From Candidatus Heimdallarchaeota archaeon (GTDB lineage: Archaea; Asgardarchaeota; Heimdallarchaeia; Heimdallarchaeales; Heimdallarchaeaceae), in contig JAEOTK010000130.1 of NCBI GenBank assembly GCA_016839875.1, positions 1 to 17,992 of the forward strand: a stretch of 17,992 nt of DNA, read 5' to 3'. Below are positions 15,290-17,992 of this stretch, in pieces. The notes beneath the pieces were generated by a model, which did no database searches, was not told the origin of the DNA, and saw only the letters and a list, made by a program, of their open reading frames with translations. The first letter of the stretch is position 1. Each line of letters begins with the position of its first letter. The position numbers and the translations under genes were made by a program.

Positions 15290-16009
15290 ATGGAAGTTGT
15301 AGAAACCGGGATTATAGGAATGGATAGAATACTAGGAGGAGGCTTCCCAAAGGGGAGAACTATGCTAGTTGCTGGTCCAGCAGGAGCTGGTAAATCTACT
15401 TTCGGAGTTCAATTCCTTTATCATGGCATTGTTTCGGGAGGAGAAAGTGGAATCTTTGTGTCTTTTGATGAACATCCAGCTCATGTTAGAGAAGAATGCC
15501 TAAATTTTGGATGGAACTTAGCTGATTTGGAAAAAGAAAATCTGTTGGTCTTAATTGATGGTTTTAGTCCTAGAGCTGGTGTCAGTTCAGAAGAGAAATA
15601 TCAAACACCAGTTGATGTTGATGAATTGATCACTCAATTAGTTGAGATAATAGATAAGACTTCAGCTGAACGAGTAGTAATTGATAGTATTACTGCATTA
15701 GCTTTGTCAATGGAATCTGAACAGCAAATTAGGAAACAAATTCTCAAATTAAGTGCTGTAATGTCCTCTCTTGAATGTACAACTGTTTTAACCAGTGAAA
15801 TGAGAAAAAAAGAAGTTAGCCGATTCGGTGTTGAGGAATTCATGAGTCAAGGTGTTATAGTTCTAAATTATGAATTTCAAAATAATGTTGCGAATAGAAG
15901 CTTGAACATCAGAAAAATGAGAGGTTTGAAACACGAGATGGTTGAGCGTCCGTTTTCAATAACACCTAATGGAATAGAAGTGTATGCTACTGAGCAATTC
16001 TACTTCTAG
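15290..16009 (+). CDS. Single-domain KaiC-like RecA-family ATPase
   Basis: 239 residues, one RecA/KaiC domain. The N-terminal TGIIGMDRILGGGFPKG (6-22) is the family signature, followed by Walker A GPAGAGKST (29-37). The catalytic acidic pair is Asp60-Glu61 in FVSFDEHP (two Glu in cyanobacterial KaiC). Walker B is RVVIDS (128-133), and IRKMRGLKHEM (207-217) is the usual C-terminal arginine/lysine landmark. No second domain, zinc finger or response-regulator partner is seen, so a circadian function should not be assumed. Archaeal members of this family are often signalling or regulatory ATPases of unknown target. The gene is monocistronic, between the PIN gene and eS17. Confidence 0.9.
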   Translation: MEVVETGIIGMDRILGGGFPKGRTMLVAGPAGAGKSTFGVQFLYHGIVSGGESGIFVSFDEHPAHVREECLNFGWNLADLEKENLLVLIDGFSPRAGVSSEEKYQTPVDVDELITQLVEIIDKTSAERVVIDSITALALSMESEQQIRKQILKLSAVMSSLECTTVLTSEMRKKEVSRFGVEEFMSQGVIVLNYEFQNNVANRSLNIRKMRGLKHEMVERPFSITPNGIEVYATEQFYF

Positions 16010-16048
16010 CTCTCTTTTGTTTATCTAATTCTTGCCTTTGATAGTAAG

Positions 16049-16057
16049 ATTTTTAAT
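16049..16057 (+). promoter_or_regulatory. TATA-like box of the eS17 gene
   Basis: ATTTTTAAT lies about 34 bases upstream of the ATG at 16087, leaving a predicted leader of under 10 bases. The same nine bases occur before the phosphorylase gene at 17657-17665. Confidence 0.55.
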
Positions 16058-16086
16058 AAGTAGTAAAATGCCCAAATAGTGATTAA

Positions 16087-16305
16087 ATGGGTAACATACG
16101 CACAAGTCAAGTGAAGCGTCTCTCAAAGCAAATTGTTAGAGATTTTCACGACCAATTAAATACCGATTTTCAAAATAACAAACATGTAGTAGAAGAAGTT
16201 TGTTCTCCAATGTCCAAAAAGATGCGTAATCTAATAGCTGGCTATGTTACAAGAATTATGCGTCAGTTCAAGGATCAGAAGATACAAGTTTTAGAAGAAT
16301 TATAA
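16087..16305 (+). CDS. rps17e: Small ribosomal subunit protein eS17
   Basis: 72 residues, the size of archaeal eS17 (about 60-70; the eukaryotic protein is roughly twice that). The start MGNIRTSQVKRLSKQIV matches the family pattern of G-x-I-R-T followed by K-R-x-A/S-K. The middle KKMRNLIAGYVTRIM (44-58) is the conserved SKKLRNKIAGYITRLM-like segment. TDFQNNKHVVEEV (26-38) also fits. It binds 16S rRNA in the small-subunit head or beak region. The protein is restricted to archaea and eukaryotes, so this is one of the best taxonomic markers in the window. An upstream ATG at 16068 reaches a stop after three codons and is not the start. Confidence 0.92.
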   Translation: MGNIRTSQVKRLSKQIVRDFHDQLNTDFQNNKHVVEEVCSPMSKKMRNLIAGYVTRIMRQFKDQKIQVLEEL

Positions 16306-16318
16306 TTCTAAAATAAAC

Positions 16319-16328
16319 CTTTTTTAAC
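16319..16328 (+). promoter_or_regulatory. TATA-like box of the HMG-CoA reductase gene
   Basis: CTTTTTTAAC is centred about 26 bases before the ATG at 16350 in the 44-base gap after eS17. No Shine-Dalgarno is present, so a leaderless mRNA is likely. Confidence 0.6.
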
Positions 16329-16349
16329 TACCCTTCTTGCTTTGTATAT

Positions 16350-17612
16350 ATGCCCTTTAGTTCTCGTATACCTCATTTCTATGATAAAAGCGTAAAAGAG
16401 AGAAGAGAGAAGATTGCTGATTTAGTTAATCTATCCAAAGAAGAGATTCAAATCCTTAAAGGAAAAAATATTTCTGAAGATATTTTCAATATAATGATTG
16501 AGAATGTTATTGGAAGCATATCACTCCCTCTTGGTATTGCAACTAATTTCATTGTAAATGAGAAAGAATATCTAATCCCAATGGCTATTGAAGAATCTTC
16601 AGTTGTAGCAGCTGCGAGTTATGCTGCAAAAATCGCAAGAGAAAAGGGAGGTTTTTCCGCAGAATATACTGGGTCATATGTAATAGGTCAAATCCAAGTT
16701 CTAGGTATAAATGATTTTGAAGCTGCTAGAAAAGCTGTCAAAGAAGTTCAATCCTTTTTATTAGAAATTGCTAATTCTACAAACAAAATTTTAACAGATC
16801 TTCGAGGTGGGGCACAAAATATCGAAATTAGACAAGTCAGAGGGCAACTAGGAGATTACATGTTAATCCATCTTATTGTAGATGTGAAAGATGTAATGGG
16901 AGCTAATGCAGTTAATACAATGTTGGAAAGCCTTAAGCCTAAAATCGAGGAATTAACAGGAGGCACAGCTCTACTCAGGATTTTGTCAAATTATGCATTA
17001 AAACGAATGGTCAAAGTTACAGCTGTTTTTGATAAGGATAAATTAGGGGGAGATGATGTGGTTAACAAGATCCTCATAGCTAATGATTTAGCAGAAAATG
17101 ATCAATATAGAGCTGTTACCCACAATAAAGGTATAATGAATGGAATTACTTCAGTGCTACTAGCTACTGGGAATGATACTAGGGCAGTAGAAGCAGGAAT
17201 ACACGCATTCGCTGTAAAAGATGGGAAGTATAAATCTCTTACTCATTATGAAAAGAATGAAGAGGGTCATTTGGTGGGATCTTTAGAAATACCTCTTTCA
17301 GTGGGGATTCTAGGTGGTGCTATTAATGCTAATCCATCCTATAAAATCTCATTAAAAATTCTCTCTGTGGAAGGAATAAAAGAATTTTCTAATGTTATTG
17401 CAGCGGTTGGTTTAGCTCAGAATCTAGCTGCATTAAGAGCACTTGTTAGTGAAGGTATTCAAAAAGGTCATATGAGTCTGCATGCAAGAAATATAGCAAT
17501 GACAGCAGGTGCTAAAGAAGCTGAAATAGAGAAAATTGCTCAACAAATGCTCAAAGAAGAAAATATATCATACGATAGAGCAAAAGAGCTTCTAAAATCA
17601 AAGAAAAAATAA
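16350..17612 (+). CDS. hmgA: Hydroxymethylglutaryl-CoA reductase, class II type
   Basis: Reduces HMG-CoA to mevalonate, the committed step toward archaeal isoprenoid lipids (in some bacteria class II enzymes run in reverse). The 420-residue protein follows the soluble Pseudomonas mevalonii class II enzyme throughout, not the class I form. Landmarks are ENVIGSISLPLGIA (51-64), catalytic Glu82 in IEESSVVAA, Lys260 in THNKGIMNG, Asp276 in TGNDTRAVEAG, and the C-terminal His378 in MSLHARNIA. The position matching P. mevalonii Asp146, which favours NADH, is Asn145 here (IANSTNKIL), so the cofactor may be NADH, NADPH or both. No membrane anchor is seen. The window contains no other mevalonate-pathway gene except the polyprenyl synthase about 6 kb away. 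Confidence 0.95.
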   Translation: MPFSSRIPHFYDKSVKERREKIADLVNLSKEEIQILKGKNISEDIFNIMIENVIGSISLPLGIATNFIVNEKEYLIPMAIEESSVVAAASYAAKIAREKGGFSAEYTGSYVIGQIQVLGINDFEAARKAVKEVQSFLLEIANSTNKILTDLRGGAQNIEIRQVRGQLGDYMLIHLIVDVKDVMGANAVNTMLESLKPKIEELTGGTALLRILSNYALKRMVKVTAVFDKDKLGGDDVVNKILIANDLAENDQYRAVTHNKGIMNGITSVLLATGNDTRAVEAGIHAFAVKDGKYKSLTHYEKNEEGHLVGSLEIPLSVGILGGAINANPSYKISLKILSVEGIKEFSNVIAAVGLAQNLAALRALVSEGIQKGHMSLHARNIAMTAGAKEAEIEKIAQQMLKEENISYDRAKELLKSKKK

Positions 17613-17619
17613 AAATCTC

Positions 17620-17665
17620 TTAAAAATTTCTCAAATACATCGAAATTTGAGTAAAAATTTTTAAT
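17620..17665. repeat. Imperfect inverted repeat in the HMG-CoA reductase/phosphorylase gap
   Basis: CTCAAAT (17630-17636) and ATTTGAG (17645-17651) form a perfect 7-base inverted repeat around an 8-base loop. The flanks extend it imperfectly: TAAAAATTT on the left and AAATTTTTA on the right, with three extra bases. It ends in the TATA-like box of the next gene. It could be a transcription terminator hairpin or an operator; AT-richness makes chance formation possible. Confidence 0.35.
17657..17665 (+). promoter_or_regulatory. TATA-like box of the nucleoside phosphorylase gene
   Basis: ATTTTTAAT is centred 27 bases before the ATG at 17688 and is identical to the box before eS17. It is consistent with a leaderless mRNA. 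Confidence 0.55.
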
Positions 17666-17687
17666 CTCAATATAGATACTGGAATAT

Positions 17688-17992
17688 ATGAGTGATGAAA
17701 AGAAGACCATTGATGCTGATAAACCAATTTTCGAAAAGGGTAAACAGTATCATATTGAGTGTAAACCTGGTGATTTGTTAGGCCCAGTTTTACTACCTGG
17801 AGATCCTGAAAGAGCTAAACGAATAGCTATGACTTGGGATGAGTATAAAGAGATTGCAGCTCATCGTCAATATTATTCCTATACAGGGAAAGTATATGAT
17901 ACTCCAATTAGTGTAACTTCAACTGGAATAGGAACACCAGCAAGTGAAATCGCAATTACAGAATTACTGAACATTGGGTGCGATACTTTTAT
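17688..17992 (+). CDS. Uridine/purine nucleoside phosphorylase, N-terminal part (runs off right edge)
   Basis: The first 101 residues of an NP-I family phosphorylase, which splits a nucleoside with phosphate to give base plus ribose-1-phosphate in salvage. VLLPGDPERAKRIA (34-47) is the phosphate-binding segment, and TSTGIGTPASEIAITEL (77-93) is the family's G-x-G-x-P-S/A landmark, closest in feel to uridine phosphorylase. The N-terminus has about 20 charged residues before the first conserved element. The specificity residues (the uridine-type Q-R-E or purine-type motifs) lie beyond the window, so substrate is left open. Confidence 0.88.
   Translation, partial: MSDEKKTIDADKPIFEKGKQYHIECKPGDLLGPVLLPGDPERAKRIAMTWDEYKEIAAHRQYYSYTGKVYDTPISVTSTGIGTPASEIAITELLNIGCDTF

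Noticed and set aside
15290..16009. KaiC-like gene as a circadian clock component
   Set aside because: Only one ATPase domain and no KaiA or KaiB neighbours; single-domain relatives are widespread in archaea without clock function.
1..17992. tRNA, rRNA, CRISPR arrays, insertion sequences or prophage genes
   Set aside because: Reading both strands I saw no direct-repeat arrays, transposase motifs, terminal inverted repeats or cloverleaf-like stretches in the short intergenic gaps.

Overview
This window looks like a piece of an AT-rich archaeal chromosome. Supporting signs are a eukaryote/archaeal-type ribosomal protein eS17, HMG-CoA reductase and a polyprenyl diphosphate synthase of isoprenoid (ether-lipid) metabolism, myo-inositol-1-phosphate synthases, a single-domain KaiC-like ATPase, and TATA-like boxes placed about 25 bases upstream of start codons, which is the pattern of leaderless archaeal mRNAs. 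No gene is diagnostic of a phylum. An Asgard or other uncultured low-GC archaeal lineage is plausible but unproven. The window is gene-dense, and no gap longer than 300 bases lacks a gene.

Layout. (1) Positions 1-2911, minus strand: two overlapping half-transporter genes form a heterodimeric ABC exporter; the second runs off the left edge before its ATPase domain. (2) Positions 3065-9164, plus strand: one tightly packed six-gene operon. It encodes two related secreted, membrane-anchored proteins of unknown function, followed by four integral-membrane proteins whose order and sequence resemble the NuoJ-K-L-N part of the complex I membrane arm. No redox, quinone or hydrogenase subunit is present. 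Almost all charged residues that carry protons in complex I appear to be replaced. This operon is the most unusual content of the window. (3) Positions 9226-10188, plus strand: a polyprenyl synthase with an incomplete second aspartate motif. (4) Positions 10202-12365, minus strand: two tandem inositol-phosphate synthase paralogues, the first canonical and the second missing several active-site residues. (5) Positions 12456-17612, plus strand, mostly single-gene units each with its own TATA-like box: an NAD-dependent sugar-nucleotide epimerase, a 605-residue PIN-domain protein with a long helical tail, a KaiC-like ATPase, eS17 and a class II HMG-CoA reductase. (6) Position 17688 to the right edge: the start of a uridine/purine nucleoside phosphorylase.

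How the genes may work together. HMG-CoA reductase (mevalonate), polyprenyl synthase (prenyl chains) and inositol-phosphate synthase (inositol head group or osmolyte) could all feed membrane-lipid synthesis, with the epimerase possibly supplying a sugar. They lie in separate transcription units, so this is inferred from function, not from an operon. The secreted-protein/complex-I-like operon looks like a self-contained cell-surface membrane system of unknown role. Several apparent ORF starts were moved downstream here (positions 5687, 9226, 11272, 12456) because the TATA or Shine-Dalgarno signals fit the later ATG.
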